DNA of 64,000 nucleotides, taken from NCBI GenBank assembly GCA_001592805.2, contig CP051143.1, forward strand, positions 1,054,001-1,118,000, given 5' to 3'. Below are positions 52,720 to 63,039 of this stretch, in pieces. The notes beneath the pieces were generated by a model. That model searched no databases and was not told the origin of the DNA. It saw nothing but the letters and a program-made list of their open reading frames with translations. Position 1 is the first letter of the stretch, and every line of letters begins with the position of its first letter. Origin of the DNA: Peltaster fructicola. Its lineage: Eukaryota; Ascomycota; Dothideomycetes. The translations under genes and the position numbers were made by a program.

Positions 52720-53490
52720 TCAGCAACAAGCCGACTTCTTGGCTGCTCCACGATCTGTCTTTGCGAGCGAGACTGCTCTTGTGCCTCCACCACCGCCTGG
52801 ACCTTTGACGCCGCTTCTCCGGTCGTTCAGATCGTATTTTCCAGCTTCGATGTTGTGGTATATGCGCTCAGCAACCTCCAAGAAGGCTCTCTCAACGCCT
52901 TCACCACTCTTCGCAGATGTCTCGACGTACTGCATGACGCCATTGAGCTTCACAAACTCCTCTGCCTCCTCGCGAGTGACCTGGCGTTGATTTGGCTGAG
53001 AGGTATCGCCTGAGACGGTCGATGAGCCAGCTAGATCAGACTTGTTGCCTACTAACACAATGACAATGTTCTCCTCCGCTATCTGTCGCAGATCGTTCAG
53101 CCATGTCGTCACGCTGAGAAATGTGCTTCGTCTTGATATGTCGAACACGAGGAGTGCGCCGCTGGCGCCTCTGAAATACGATCTCGTCACCGCCTTATAT
53201 GTCTCCTGTCCAGCTGTATCCCACAGGCTCAACTTCAAATGCTTTTGCCGCTGCTCTTTTTGTGGTTTCGATGACTTTGGTGCTATCGGGTTGTTGATAT
53301 TGTATTCCAGACTCGCAGGAGGCCCGACAGGAACTATCCTGCTGCCGAATTCTACACCGATCGTCACATCATGATGCGAGACGAAGCGACCTTCGCATAG
53401 TCTTATCGTCAACGAGCTCTTGCCCGATCCAGAGTCTCCAATAGTGACGATTTTGCTGATGTAGTCGTAAGGCGGAGGTCCTTGTGCCAT
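52720..53490 (-). CDS. Rab-family small GTPase (Rab2/4/14-like)
   Basis: 256 residues, one exon. G1 IGDSGSGKSSLTIRL, switch I HHDVTIGVEFGSR with the effector Thr, G3 LSLWDTAGQETYKAVTRSYF, RabF block RGASGALLVFDISRRSTF, G4 VLVGNKSDL, G5 VETSAKSGEG. The C-terminus SACC gives two prenylation cysteines. About 30 extra residues lie between switch I and WDTAGQE (PVGPPASLEYNINNPIAPKS) and about 12 after G4 (SSTVSGDTSQPNQ). The IGVEFGSR/RGASGALLVYDI pattern suggests the Rab2/4/14 branch acting on Golgi or endosomes. Divergent from the Crt10-like gene, 180 bp apart. Confidence 0.9.
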   Translation of the reverse strand: MAQGPPPYDYISKIVTIGDSGSGKSSLTIRLCEGRFVSHHDVTIGVEFGSRIVPVGPPASLEYNINNPIAPKSSKPQKEQRQKHLKLSLWDTAGQETYKAVTRSYFRGASGALLVFDISRRSTFLSVTTWLNDLRQIAEENIVIVLVGNKSDLAGSSTVSGDTSQPNQRQVTREEAEEFVKLNGVMQYVETSAKSGEGVERAFLEVAERIYHNIEAGKYDLNDRRSGVKGPGGGGGTRAVSLAKTDRGAAKKSACC

Positions 53491-53670
53491 TCGGGCAGTC
53501 TGCTATGTGGTGGGAGAAGTCTGTTGTCCCTGAATATCGTGATGAAGGTCGCTACTAGATTGCGATCAATGGTGTTGTGCCAGGTGAGGTGTATGAGGAC
53601 GCGATGCGGTCATAGGCCAGACGCGGACAGCTTCGACGACACTTCTGACCCTCCGGCTACTTCATGCACT

Positions 53671-55422
53671 ATGAAACGGTCACTAGAGATCATCACAACA
53701 GGAGTCCAGTCATTCACGCAACGATTCCCTGGTAAGCGAAGGCGTCTCGACGAGTCAGTACCTCAATGTGCGCCATGGCGCTGTAATCTGACTGGCCTCT
53801 CACAACGACACAATCTTTACTTCGTGGCCTACGGAGCAGAGATCTTTGTGTACCGACCTCAATTCCCCTCTCAAGCTCTTTCTGAGCCTGTCCTGGTCAT
53901 TCCATGTCGTGAAGAAGGACCTCGTCTTGGATATCTTGATCTTCGACAGCCAGACTGCATCAACAATCTGCTCGTAGCGTTTCTGGGCAAGGAGGAAGTT
54001 GTTGCTACTGTCAGAGACAACGGCGACGTGGAGACCGTCCTCATTCGTCATGTCTTACAGGCCATTCAGGCTCGTGCTGGCAAGTCGTTGCACAATCTAG
54101 CCGATGAAGTACGACCCAGCTTCCAGGGCAATGTTGGTATTAGCGCATGGGGCCTGGCAATTCATTCTCAAGCACGAATCATTGCTGTAAGCAGCAACAA
54201 CCATCGAATTACCATTTTCAAGTTCGCATTAGTCGCAAGTGCTAGACGTATGGATGTCATCGAGCAGCTTATAAATGGCGAAGCAAATATCCCAAGCATT
54301 GCTTTCTGCAACACTGGGGATGACCCAAGGGCGAGATGGCTCCTTACGACTGACATCAACGGCGTGTGTCGTGCGATCGATCTACACAAGTCTTTGCCCG
54401 TCCAGAGCTTTCGTTTTGGACGACAGATTGAAGGTATATATGGTGGTGGGTACGATCGATTGAATGCGGGCTGGTCCATCATGTTCCTGGACCAGCGATC
54501 GTTCTGCAAAGCGCCAACGTTGCATGACGCTATCGGAACACTCGAGCTTCCAGATGCTAGAGACAACCCGACGATATGGGACTTGAGCAAGACAGTGCGT
54601 GGTCTGCTGAATCACTCCAATGCATTCGTGCACTACCAGACCACGGGCAAGCCTCAACGTGAATCACGGCATCCACCCGACTCTGATGAGGCTGATGTCG
54701 ATCTCGAGATCTACGAAGAGGTAGCTGTAGTTGATGAAGAGCTCGAGGAGGCCCATACAGACGTCCCTGAAATGGTGGATGACTTTGATGAGGACGATGA
54801 AGGTACAGAGGACACCATCTCAGCGACAGCTTTCTATGGAGGCGAACGGGTATGTGCCAACTTCCCTCGTTTCCAGAAGTCAGTACCGATGTGTGACGAT
54901 CTCCCATGCCCGATACTTCACGCATCGGTCCGCAATATCTATCTCCTTCAACCTACACAGTCTGCTCACTGGCGACCGCCGTTCCTGGGGATCGCAGCAC
55001 CTCTCAAGCAGTCAATCGAAGTACAACATCACACTCTGAACATGTTCGATCGGCTCAACATGAGTGTGTACATAGCTGCGCTGGGTGTCGTAGTGATAGC
55101 CTCACAAAAAGGTCGTGCAATCGTCCTGGCTTTGACAAAGCTGGATGGATCTGCACAGTATCCTGCTGAACTGGCATCCTTGGGCAGCAAGACAAACTAT
55201 ACCATGCGTATAGACGCTGTGCTACCATTTGACTCGCAAGAGAAGCTCAACCAGCGACCCTTCTCGCCGCTGCATGGCATTGCGGCAAGTCCGTTGCAGG
55301 GAACAGAAGATCTCTCAGATGAGAAGAAACGCTGGCGTTTATTGCTGATGTACCAGGATCAGTCGGTTCTAAGCTACGAGATTGCACGACAGGCGGTGGT
55401 GCAAGACATGGTCATTGTATGA
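53671..55422 (+). CDS. WD40-type protein, probably Crt10 family
   Basis: 583 residues from ATG 53671 (MKRSLEIITTGVQSF); the frame is open further up to 53482, inside the Rab gene's upstream region, so the start is uncertain. The opening CNLTGLSQRHNLYFVAYGAEI, VYRPQF resembles Crt10, the yeast repressor of ribonucleotide reductase genes. Propeller-like strands follow (WGLAIHSQARIIAVSSNNHR, TIFKF, ARWLLTTDINGVCRAIDL), then an acidic loop (EVAVVDEELEEAHTD, DDFDEDDEGTED) and C-terminal strands ending SYEIARQAVVQDMVIV. The family call rests on remembered similarity at the N-terminus only. Confidence 0.65.
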   Translation: MKRSLEIITTGVQSFTQRFPGKRRRLDESVPQCAPWRCNLTGLSQRHNLYFVAYGAEIFVYRPQFPSQALSEPVLVIPCREEGPRLGYLDLRQPDCINNLLVAFLGKEEVVATVRDNGDVETVLIRHVLQAIQARAGKSLHNLADEVRPSFQGNVGISAWGLAIHSQARIIAVSSNNHRITIFKFALVASARRMDVIEQLINGEANIPSIAFCNTGDDPRARWLLTTDINGVCRAIDLHKSLPVQSFRFGRQIEGIYGGGYDRLNAGWSIMFLDQRSFCKAPTLHDAIGTLELPDARDNPTIWDLSKTVRGLLNHSNAFVHYQTTGKPQRESRHPPDSDEADVDLEIYEEVAVVDEELEEAHTDVPEMVDDFDEDDEGTEDTISATAFYGGERVCANFPRFQKSVPMCDDLPCPILHASVRNIYLLQPTQSAHWRPPFLGIAAPLKQSIEVQHHTLNMFDRLNMSVYIAALGVVVIASQKGRAIVLALTKLDGSAQYPAELASLGSKTNYTMRIDAVLPFDSQEKLNQRPFSPLHGIAASPLQGTEDLSDEKKRWRLLLMYQDQSVLSYEIARQAVVQDMVIV

Positions 55423-55439
55423 CGAGACTTGTCCCTTGC

Positions 55440-56066
55440 TCAGAACTGCCTCCAACCTTCACCACCAACAAGCATCTTGTCTGCCATCTCCTTGGTCTTT
55501 TCCGGCTTCGGCACCCAGATCTTAGTCGCATCAGCGACCTTGTCAGTACCAAACTTCGTTTGACACCAGGTAAGCATGACCTCGATCTCACGCTTGCTCT
55601 CTGCCTGCAGTTTGCTCAGATCGCCAACCTTCTGCTTTCTTAGCTTCTCGATCTCCCTGATGAAGCCTGTGGCAGCATCGAGTCCTCCTGGCCAAACCTG
55701 CTTAAAGCAATCACTCTCGGCAACATCGCCGTACCAAGCCTCTGCATTGCGGTAGTCTCCCTCGATCCTGTGCAGGATACCATGCGTGTACATTGCCTCA
55801 GATAAGCCTGTCTCGACGTGGCGACATAGGAAGTGCGCGCCTGGCAGATCGTTGTTCAAGATATGCAACAAGGCCTCCAAGACTGGATGAACATGCAGCT
55901 CTGCAATCTCATGACTTGCAGATCTGTCATGTGGATATGGTGATGCATTGGGTAGCACAGGAAATGGACGATCTTTTATCAACCTGTGATACACTCCCTC
56001 AAAAGTGGAAGTTGTTGTCGACTGAGCATTGTTACTGGCTCCAGTATAGATTGCAGCTGTCGACAT
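55440..56066 (-). CDS. conserved-looking fungal protein of unknown function
   Basis: 208 residues, one exon, ATG 56066. The ordered core is helical: HPVLEALLHILNNDLPGAHF, LCRHVETGLSEAMYTHGILH, RIEGDYRNAEAWYGDVAES. The paired-helix pattern with 'HGILHRIEGDYRNAEAWY' looks like TPR-type packing and is the kind of block fungal orphan families share. No signal peptide or membrane segment. It ends only 17 bp from the stop of the convergent Crt10-like gene, so the 3' untranslated regions must overlap. Confidence 0.75.
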   Translation of the reverse strand: MSTAAIYTGASNNAQSTTTSTFEGVYHRLIKDRPFPVLPNASPYPHDRSASHEIAELHVHPVLEALLHILNNDLPGAHFLCRHVETGLSEAMYTHGILHRIEGDYRNAEAWYGDVAESDCFKQVWPGGLDAATGFIREIEKLRKQKVGDLSKLQAESKREIEVMLTWCQTKFGTDKVADATKIWVPKPEKTKEMADKMLVGGEGWRQF

Positions 56067-57518
56067 CCTGGTGTGTACAACTGCACTGTCTTCTGTTTAT
56101 GGATAAACGTTCGTCGACATGCTTCCGATATCGATGACGACCACAACGTCACTGACGCACTGACACGATCTTCTCCTGGCTCGCCATCTTGTCGCAGGAG
56201 ACTCTGCATAAGGAGCTCGACCAAGTATCTGGTCCTCGATCGGTTACCTACAGATAACTTCCAGCTATGTCCTCCTTACAGCGTTGTGCATTGCAGGTAC
56301 TGCGGATGGAAAATATCTCACTCGGTTGTTCTCGGACGAGACTAATGCGACTGACCAGCCCCATCGGCACACGTAGGGGTCCGCAAGAAACAACCTCGTA
56401 ATCAACAAAATGGACCAGGATGAGCGAGTTCTCTACTGGACGTGCTCGTGCACTGCATATCATGGAGTGTAGCTCACAACCTGCTTTCAGCAACACAATA
56501 GATGCCTGATGCAGCTACGAGCGGCGTCCACGAAGCGGTCAATCGATATGAAAGGAAATCGTTACGTCGTGCGGCGTTCAGGACCATCTGATCATTGGTT
56601 GAATGCGCTCTCTTTCGCTCTAGCATGGCTATGGTTATGGTCCTCTGCCACAGTAACAGGGATCGACTGTAGCAGTGCAGCTTGACAAGGGGTCGGTCCT
56701 ACAGAATGACAATAGAGCGGTCTTGTTGCACAAGAACTACTGCATCCTCGGCTGATATCTTGTCGCTGCCAACCCTTACGAGGACAATGAGATTGGTTGT
56801 GCGATGTGATCTGGCGATACAACCCCTGTCTGGTGTGACAAGGAGAGGCAAGTTTTTGTTCAGCTCCTGCACAGGAACTGCTGCAGAAGAGTGCTGCGAC
56901 CTCTGCGGCCTTCTGGCCGAGTGGAGCTGAATGCTCGTTCACCTTTTACCATGCGGCCTTCGTTCAATGCCGACATGACAACCAAACATTCGACAGTCGG
57001 CTCGTACAGGCACGGTCCGTACAGCACCAGTCTGGCAATGCTTGACTTTTGACAGTCATCGATCCGCTTGTGTTACCTGCTTTCGCAGCTCTGCACGGCA
57101 TCTGATCACTGCCCTTCCATTGGTTGTTGGTATACTTTCGCACTTCGTTCCTGCAACCAAATCCCAAAGTGTCGACAGACATTCACGAATGATGTTGTAC
57201 AACCACGCGTCGTCTCGACAGATGCTTGTCACATATCCCACGCTGCTCTCCCGTGTTCACAACCCATGCTCGAGTCGTCAGCCAGCTGCAATTGAGGACA
57301 CACTGAGTTGCGTCTGTCACGAATTGAAGTTGGCGAAGCCCTGGTCATTGTGCTCTCATTCGTGGACCACTCTTTTTTCCTTGACACCGCAGAGAGTTTT
57401 GATTTGCTTCTGCGCAACCTCAAGCCTCGCATGATCTTGGTACGGAAGAAATCGACTTCAGCTGAGAGCATAGCGTATGCTGGAGAGTCTGCCTTGATCT
57501 CTGGTCCGCACAACAGTG
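56067..57518. other. 1.45-kb region without a confident gene
   Basis: Holds the upstream side of the fungal orphan gene. Several ORFs of 60-130 codons exist on both strands without recognisable content. One at 57308-57541 (+; DTAESFDLLLRNLKPRMILV) overlaps the next gene in another frame and could be a lost or unspliced upstream exon. Confidence 0.3.
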
Positions 57519-58130
57519 ATGGACAGCCAAGATGCATATAAGGCTGTTTCTCCCCGAGGGTTCAGCGCCATCAACTATCCGACCCTAACCAATATGCATC
57601 CCAAGAAAGTGATCATCAAGGACGAGAAAGCATCCAAAGGCTGCGAGATCGTACGAGCTCCTGCTCAGACCACGCTAGAACTCCAGACACTCCCGACCAC
57701 AGCCATCATTCTGCTGTTGACACCTGTGATGGCCGCTTCTCGAGAACACCGACACACGGATCCGTTCGAGCCTCTAGGCAGAGTCATCAGCAAGCGGCAT
57801 GCCAGAGTGCGCCATGTTCCATATATCGCTAAGGTGGGCTTTACGAGCACCCACAGGGCGTTCATGCAACAAGCGGGAGCTATCATAGTTGCCAGCATCG
57901 ACACACCACCTTCCATAGCTCAGCTCATCAATGACGGCGACTCAGAGATGGCGGACAGTGTATTCGAATTTGTGGAGGCGACTCCGAGAGTGCCTATTGC
58001 ATTCGTCCAATTTGGAGGCCCAGTGATCAAGACCAACGACGAATCTGCTGAAGTGTATCTGAGGGCCTCGCATGTGTCGACAGAGACATTTGCTCTGGCT
58101 AGCTGTCTGCTTTTCGGCTCAGCAGCATAG
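57519..58130 (+). CDS. unrecognised protein, possible fungal orphan
   Basis: 203 residues from ATG 57519. The N-terminus contains a basic stretch (NMHPKKVIIKDEKASKG). The core alternates strands and helices: LPTTAIILLLTPVMAASREH, RHTDPFEPLGRVISKRHARV, RHVPYIAKVGFTSTH, QQAGAIIVASIDTPP, then VPIAFVQFGG. This looks like a Rossmann-type alpha/beta fold, but I cannot name it. ILLLTPVMAA is too short and too late for a signal peptide. A coding region upstream in another frame may belong to it. Neighbour to the LOG-family gene, convergent, 323 bp apart. Confidence 0.5.
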   Translation: MDSQDAYKAVSPRGFSAINYPTLTNMHPKKVIIKDEKASKGCEIVRAPAQTTLELQTLPTTAIILLLTPVMAASREHRHTDPFEPLGRVISKRHARVRHVPYIAKVGFTSTHRAFMQQAGAIIVASIDTPPSIAQLINDGDSEMADSVFEFVEATPRVPIAFVQFGGPVIKTNDESAEVYLRASHVSTETFALASCLLFGSAA

Positions 58131-58453
58131 CCAATGTTGATTGCCAGACACAACACTGGATAAACCCTGGAGGCATGATCACACCACCAAGACTTCGTGC
58201 TGAGAGCTGACCCGCTTGGCCCCAGTAAGACTGCGTTGCTTGGAGAAGCAGCCACAAGTTTTCGATTGTCGTTGTTGCTGTTTCCGGTGTGTCGATGTAC
58301 GATACATACTCCTGTACGAACTTTCATGAGATCCCGAGCTCGTACAGAATCGCATGGCAGTGTACAGAACCTCACATACTGCATGATCTCAACAGCCGCA
58401 CGTCAAGCGAGCCGAGCCATGCTCTTCAGGTGAGTGGTGGTACAAAGAGCGGC
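58131..58453. other. intergenic, convergent 3' ends
   Basis: 323 bp, nothing recognisable. Confidence 0.4.
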
Positions 58454-59161
58454 TCACTCTTCGCCATCACTCCACTCAGCATTGAATCGACCCTCCGGCA
58501 ACTTGTATTCCCGAAGATGCTGAAACACAGCCTCAGGAGTCTTTGCCTCGACCATGATCGACCGATTGCTCTCGTTGATGAAGCCAAGCTCCACGGCTCG
58601 GTCCCGAGTCTGGAGAAGTCCATCGTAGATGCCGTCGACATTGAAGAGCACAATAGGCATCTTGTGGATATTCAGCTGATTCCAGGTGGTCATCTCTAGC
58701 AACTCTTCGAATGTGCCGTAGCCACCAGACATCGCGACGAAACCACTGCCAGGCCCTCCAGCGATGACCTCCTTTGCCATAAGCTTCTTCCGTGCGTGCA
58801 TCGACTTCACGACGGTTGTTCTGCCGTATTGTGCTTTGTTTATGAGCTTCTCTGGGTCCGTCTCTTCCTGCTCGTTCTCCTTTCGCTCGTAGTGTAGGAG
58901 TGCTTTCGGGATGATGCCGTGAACCGAGTCCGGGCCCGATAGTGAGACGAGAGTCTTCGCGAGCTCACCCATAATTCCTGATGTGCCACCGCCGTAGACG
59001 AGATGTACGTTGTTGTTATGGAAGACCTTGGCTAGGTTGCGAGCTGCTTGCAGGTGTGTGTCGCCACGACCACTAGATGCGCCGCAGCTGGCATTGTCAG
59101 TCGAGCTTTGCAGCGAGTCCGACCATACTCACAAGACGCAGACCTTGATAGGAGATGACAT
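58454..59161 (-). CDS. LOG-family phosphoribohydrolase
   Basis: Family annotated as 'lysine decarboxylase' but shown in plants and several microbes to release cytokinin bases from their riboside monophosphates. Exons on the minus strand 59161-59133 (MSSPIKVCV) and 59087-58454 (220 aa), 45-nt intron. The nucleotide-binding start VCVFCGASSGRGDTHLQAA, then HLVYGGGTSGIMGELAK, SMHARKKLMAKE (the RK of the substrate site) and FVAMSGGYGTFEELLEM, the family PGGxGTxxE motif with Ser in place of Pro. GIYDGLLQTRDRAVELGFI and EYKLPEG complete the fold. Cytokinin release or a purine salvage role are both possible. Confidence 0.9.
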
Positions 59162-59725
59162 TGCTGCTGTATGTGTATCTGAGTAAGCGTGAGACCTGCA
59201 AGAGTCGTTTAAGCACCAATGAGTTTGCTGAAAGCAGGTAGTGACTCGACAGGAATGTCCAGACAAAAGGACGGAGCGCAGGGAAAAGAGGCAATCTATA
59301 CTCAGCCTGGCAGCAGCTCGTTAAGAATATTCCAATTCGCTTGCAGGAGAGGGAAGCATGTGCGTCTATGAAGCTGAAAGAGTGGATGAGCGAGCAGATC
59401 AATTGATGGAAGAGAGGCTTCTTAAAGGCTCCACCTCATCGTCATCGCTGACCGAACACGCACTTTCGTCCCTACATGAAATGTTCGTGTCGTGAACTTC
59501 GATGCAAACCAGTGGAACAATGTTGGAATGGTCAATATCTGAAGAGCATTGGAGCCTCAGGTGATGGGTGTAAACGGCATGGCGAGAGCATAGAGGCCTC
59601 CTCGAGCAAGCAGCTCGAAGCCAAACAGCAAGGTTTGTGTCTGTGAAGGAGCTGCAGCTCGTTGCTCAGAAGTCCTGAGCTCTCCTTTGATCTCGCATTC
59701 TCACCATTTACACTAACCAGACGAC
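59162..59725. promoter_or_regulatory. divergent promoter region LOG / dehydrogenase
   Basis: 564 bp between divergent starts, expected to hold both promoters. No clear TATA or repeat seen. Confidence 0.4.
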
Positions 59726-60667
59726 ATGGCGACAACAACGGCATTTGATCTTTGCCTCGGGCTTGAGGACACACACGTTCTTGTAACAGGTGGCAACGGC
59801 CTCATCGGTAGTGTTGTCGTCGAAGCTTTTCTCGCAGCTGGTAGCCTTGTCCTCTGACACAGCATATGGACTGATTGGTGAGACAGGATGTTATGTCACG
59901 GTCATCGATGTGACAACGGCCTCGCCACTGCTCAAAAGCGGACCAAGACCCAGACTTCAAGTCCTTGAAGGCAGCATCACGGCAGATCTGTCACAGCTCT
60001 TCAGCCAGGCGATCGATCAATTCGGGGTGATCCAGTGCTGCATAGCTTTAGCAAGCCTGGATCTCAGCGTCCTAGAGCAGAGCGAGTCAATATGTGACAT
60101 GCAGCCATCAACATGGCAGAAGGTGTTTGACGTCAACATACACGGCACATTCAACACTTGCCAGCAGTGGCTGAGAGGCATACGAGATGCTGCAGTAGCT
60201 GGTAAGGAGCTGCATAATGTGAGCCTGATCATAATGGGTTCAGAAGCTGGTAGGTACGGTGTGAGGACCATGGCGGCATATGCTGCTGGAAAGGCTGCCG
60301 TGCAGTATGGTCTCTTGCCTAGCCTCGCCAAGGATGCTCCAAGGATCTGGCCTTCTGCACGGGTCAATGCTGTCGCTCCTGGCGCTGTTGATACAGATAG
60401 GTTTAAAGAAGAAGTGAAGCAGTTTGGGAACGACTGGAAGTATATGGAATGCGAAGCAACGTGAGTACCACCTTGAGCAACAACCAATACTGACAAGCCA
60501 GTGTACCGCTTGCCAAGCCGGTCCCAGTCGAAGATGTAGCCAGGACTATCCTGTTCCTGGCCAGTGAGCGTTACAGTGGTAGTATACATGGTCAGCTGAT
60601 CCCAATTGATGCTGGAAAGATGGGCAGTCTTGTGTGGACGCAGAGTGAGCTCGCACAGCGACGCTGA
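59726..60667 (+). CDS. short-chain dehydrogenase/reductase
   Basis: Exons 59726-59840, 59887-60460, 60502-60667 (284 aa); introns of 46 and 41 nt. Full classical SDR set: VLVTGGNGLIGSVVVEAF (TGxxxGxG cofactor loop, exon 1), CYVTVIDVTTAS, then a catalytic Ser in IIMGSEAGRYG and YAAGK (YxxxK), followed by RVNAVAPGAVDTDRF. Exon 3 supplies VEDVARTILFLASERYSGSI, HGQLIPIDAG, the usual SDR C-terminus. The short intron 1 sits just after the cofactor loop, where an unspliced reading would hide the motif. Substrate unknown. Its stop codon touches the stop codon of the next gene on the opposite strand. Confidence 0.92.
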
Positions 60668-61459
60668 TCAATATACATAGGGAATGAAGGCGTAGGGCAC
60701 CGCTTTCTTGTAGTGCGCATACTTGTCGCCATACTAGAATCGTCAGCCAGAACGTCAACCATGCCAGATCTGCCTTACCTTCTTCTCAAGATACTGTTGC
60801 AGCCTTGGGATACTGCCATTGATGAACGAATAGCTTGCCCAGAAGGCACCGACGGCACCAAGAACAAACCCGCCACTGGCGATCGCGTATCCCGTACGCC
60901 AGAGAGTGAAGCCAAAGTAGTTGATGTGCCGGCTGAGACCAAATCCGCCATGCTCGTACACTTTGCCTTTGTTCGCTGGATCGCGTTTCCATAGTGAACG
61001 CTGGACTTCACTGCCAAGCTCAAGTCCAATACCAATTGCAAAGAAAGCAGCACCGACAAGCATAGATGCTTGTGGGAATGGGCTCGGATTCGCAGATGTC
61101 TGAGCACATATCAAGAGCAGCGAGGCGATAGTATCGCTCACGTCATTATACAAAGCCTGTTCTATGGCGAAGGAGGGTTCCATTCGTCCATTCATGATGG
61201 CTGTGATGTGTATGACGTGCTTGAGTGCGGCGATGGCAGACATCCCAAGAAGGATCCCTCGTGTTGTCGAGAGGTTATTGATGAGGGCAGGATATTGTGG
61301 TAGTACGGTGCCTCCCATAGCTCTGATCAGTGAATCACCGTATCCATTAGCCAGAACGGCATACTGGATTGCTGGGCTTAGCAATCGTGAGCTGATGAAG
61401 ATGGTAAATCCAATGCTGCTTTGTGGTTGATCACCTCGTGAAGCGTTTGATGGAGGCAT
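60668..61459 (-). CDS. membrane reductase-like protein (DUF1295/steroid 5-alpha-reductase C-terminal type)
   Basis: Exons on the minus strand 61459-60779 and 60733-60668 (248 aa); the 45-nt intron (GTAAGG..TTCTAG) adds the expected end YGDKYAHYKKAVPYAFIPYV. About five membrane helices. The signature YEHGGFGLSRHINYFGFTLW corresponds to GLWxxSRHPNYFGE of the family, which includes sterol and 3-oxo-steroid reductases and isoprenylcysteine methyltransferases; the usual Pro reads Ile and the final Glu reads Phe. The N-terminal part RGILLGMSAIAALKHVIHIT is family-like. Substrate unknown. A TATA-like TATATAG on the minus strand near 61530 lies about 70 bp upstream. Confidence 0.85.
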
Positions 61460-61906
61460 GCTGGCTTTAGATAGTAGTTGCTAATTGATCTCTCGAGGAC
61501 GGAGGACATCATCATGGAGGGACAGGCACTATATATGCCTGGAAGACTCATCTCGTCATCGCAATATTCCTCCTTCTTACCCGAAGGGCGTCATGTTCTC
61601 AACGAAGCGGACGTCGTCAAAGGCATGAAAGTCGACCTCCGGTGCCCGCGGATTCCGTGTCTTCTCAATTGCAGTACAAGCTTCGAGGTCCCGGGAATGA
61701 CGATATCACACAACACAATCGTAAGTCAGATCTTTGGGTACATAGCTACGTAACAAGGCTCAGCTCACGACATGCTTATCATTGTACCCGTCTCTGTAGC
61801 GTTGCATGAGACACGAGATGCCTGCTAGTTGTTCTCATGCTAAAGCAGATGTGCTAAGCGCCATATATGCAGAAATGCTGCTAACCGCGTATGAGTCGCG
61901 ATCATT
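61460..61906. other. intergenic
   Basis: 447 bp: promoter of the reductase gene and 3' region of the CAP gene. No supported ORF. Confidence 0.4.
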
Positions 61907-63039
61907 TCAGAAGGTATGATCCCAATGGATGGTTGGCTGTCCTAGGCCTTCACCGACATTCTGGTAGTTGTTCTGGACATTACCTGCTTCTGTCAGATCG
62001 TTGTCACGAGCATGACTAGATACTTGAGCTTACCTGGACCTTGGTAGTTGCAAACCGTGAAGATCGGTGGAACATTGCCGGCAACGCCTGCAAGACTGCT
62101 GCACTGCTGAGTAGCACATCCGATCTTGCTTGTAGCTTTCCAAACGATCTGCGAGAAATGACCCCAATGCTCAAAAGTAAGCATGTCTGGTTGAGATTGA
62201 CCGTAGAGTGTGGAATACCACCCGACTTCGCCATTATAGAAGCCTTCTGTGATAACAGCGGAGATGTTACTTGCTGGAGCACCAGCAGCAATGTTCTGAC
62301 CGTATCCACCAATGACACTCTTGTCTGTATCAGTATCATGTGCATATTTGCAAGACGAAGCGATCTTTGCAGCGGTGTTGGCTAGAGCATCGTCCCAGAC
62401 AAGATCGGAAGCCGAGTGGTTGCGTCGATGGATGTTGTGGTGCGCAAGGATGGTGCTGATGTAATCAGTTGGCTGGGCGATTGATGATCCGTCTGCCGAT
62501 GGCGCAGCACTGGTAGTTGGAACGGCGGTGGTAGTTGGGACTTGTGGCTGCTCAGTAGTGGTGATCACTGGAGGGACATAGACTGATGTAGGAGCCACAG
62601 GTGGGACGTAGACTGATGTAGCAACCACAGGTGGAATGTAGATTGATGTTGCGGCAACTGAGCTATAGACTGGAGTATCGACGATCGAAGTTGGAAGGGT
62701 TGGAACAGAGATGAACGTTGCGCTGCTCACAGTCTGCTCTGGGCGTGAGTGTGGGAGATGGTAATAGGATACCCCCTCAACGAGATGGTTGTGAAGGACG
62801 GATGCTGTTTGAGCTGGTGGTATGGAAGTTGCCAGAGCTGATGTATAGGTAACGACAGAGGACGTGAGAGATGCCGAGACCGAGGTAGTGTAAGCAGGAA
62901 CACCATCTGCAGTGACAGTGATGACATCTGTGACCCAGACGACATCTGTCTCTGTTTCCACCACAACAATGAGGTCGCGCTTGTGTGGTGCAGCGAAGGC
63001 CATAGCAGCCAGAGCTGCGAAGAGAAGGGCGAATAGCAT
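61907..63039 (-). CDS. secreted CAP/PR-1 (SCP-domain) protein
   Basis: Exons on the minus strand 63039-62034 and 61983-61907 (360 aa); the 50-nt intron joins NYQGPG-NVQNNYQNVGEGL. Signal peptide MLFALLFAALAAMAFA, then PHKR, a likely Kex2-type site. Residues ~45-190 are a Ser/Thr/Pro/Val-rich, probably O-glycosylated stalk with a 10-residue repeat (TSVYVPPV..). The CAP domain follows: ILAHHNIHRRNHSASDLVWD, ANTAAKIASSCKYAHD, GGYGQNIAAG, GHFSQIVWKATSKIGCATQQ, FTVCNYQGPGN, with the His and Glu/His cluster of sterol- and lipid-binding Pry proteins. Likely a wall or extracellular lipid-binding protein. Confidence 0.92.
62571..62660. repeat. 30-bp tandem repeat, three copies
   Basis: Units 62571-62600, 62601-62630 and 62631-62660 share GGRA(C/T)RTAGAYTGATGT. 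On the minus strand they encode the TSVYVPPV-type repeats in the stalk of the CAP protein. Confidence 0.85.

Noticed and set aside
56592-57434. Several ORFs of 80-130 codons on both strands
   Set aside because: No domain, no splice-supported continuation, Cys/Ser-rich chance composition.
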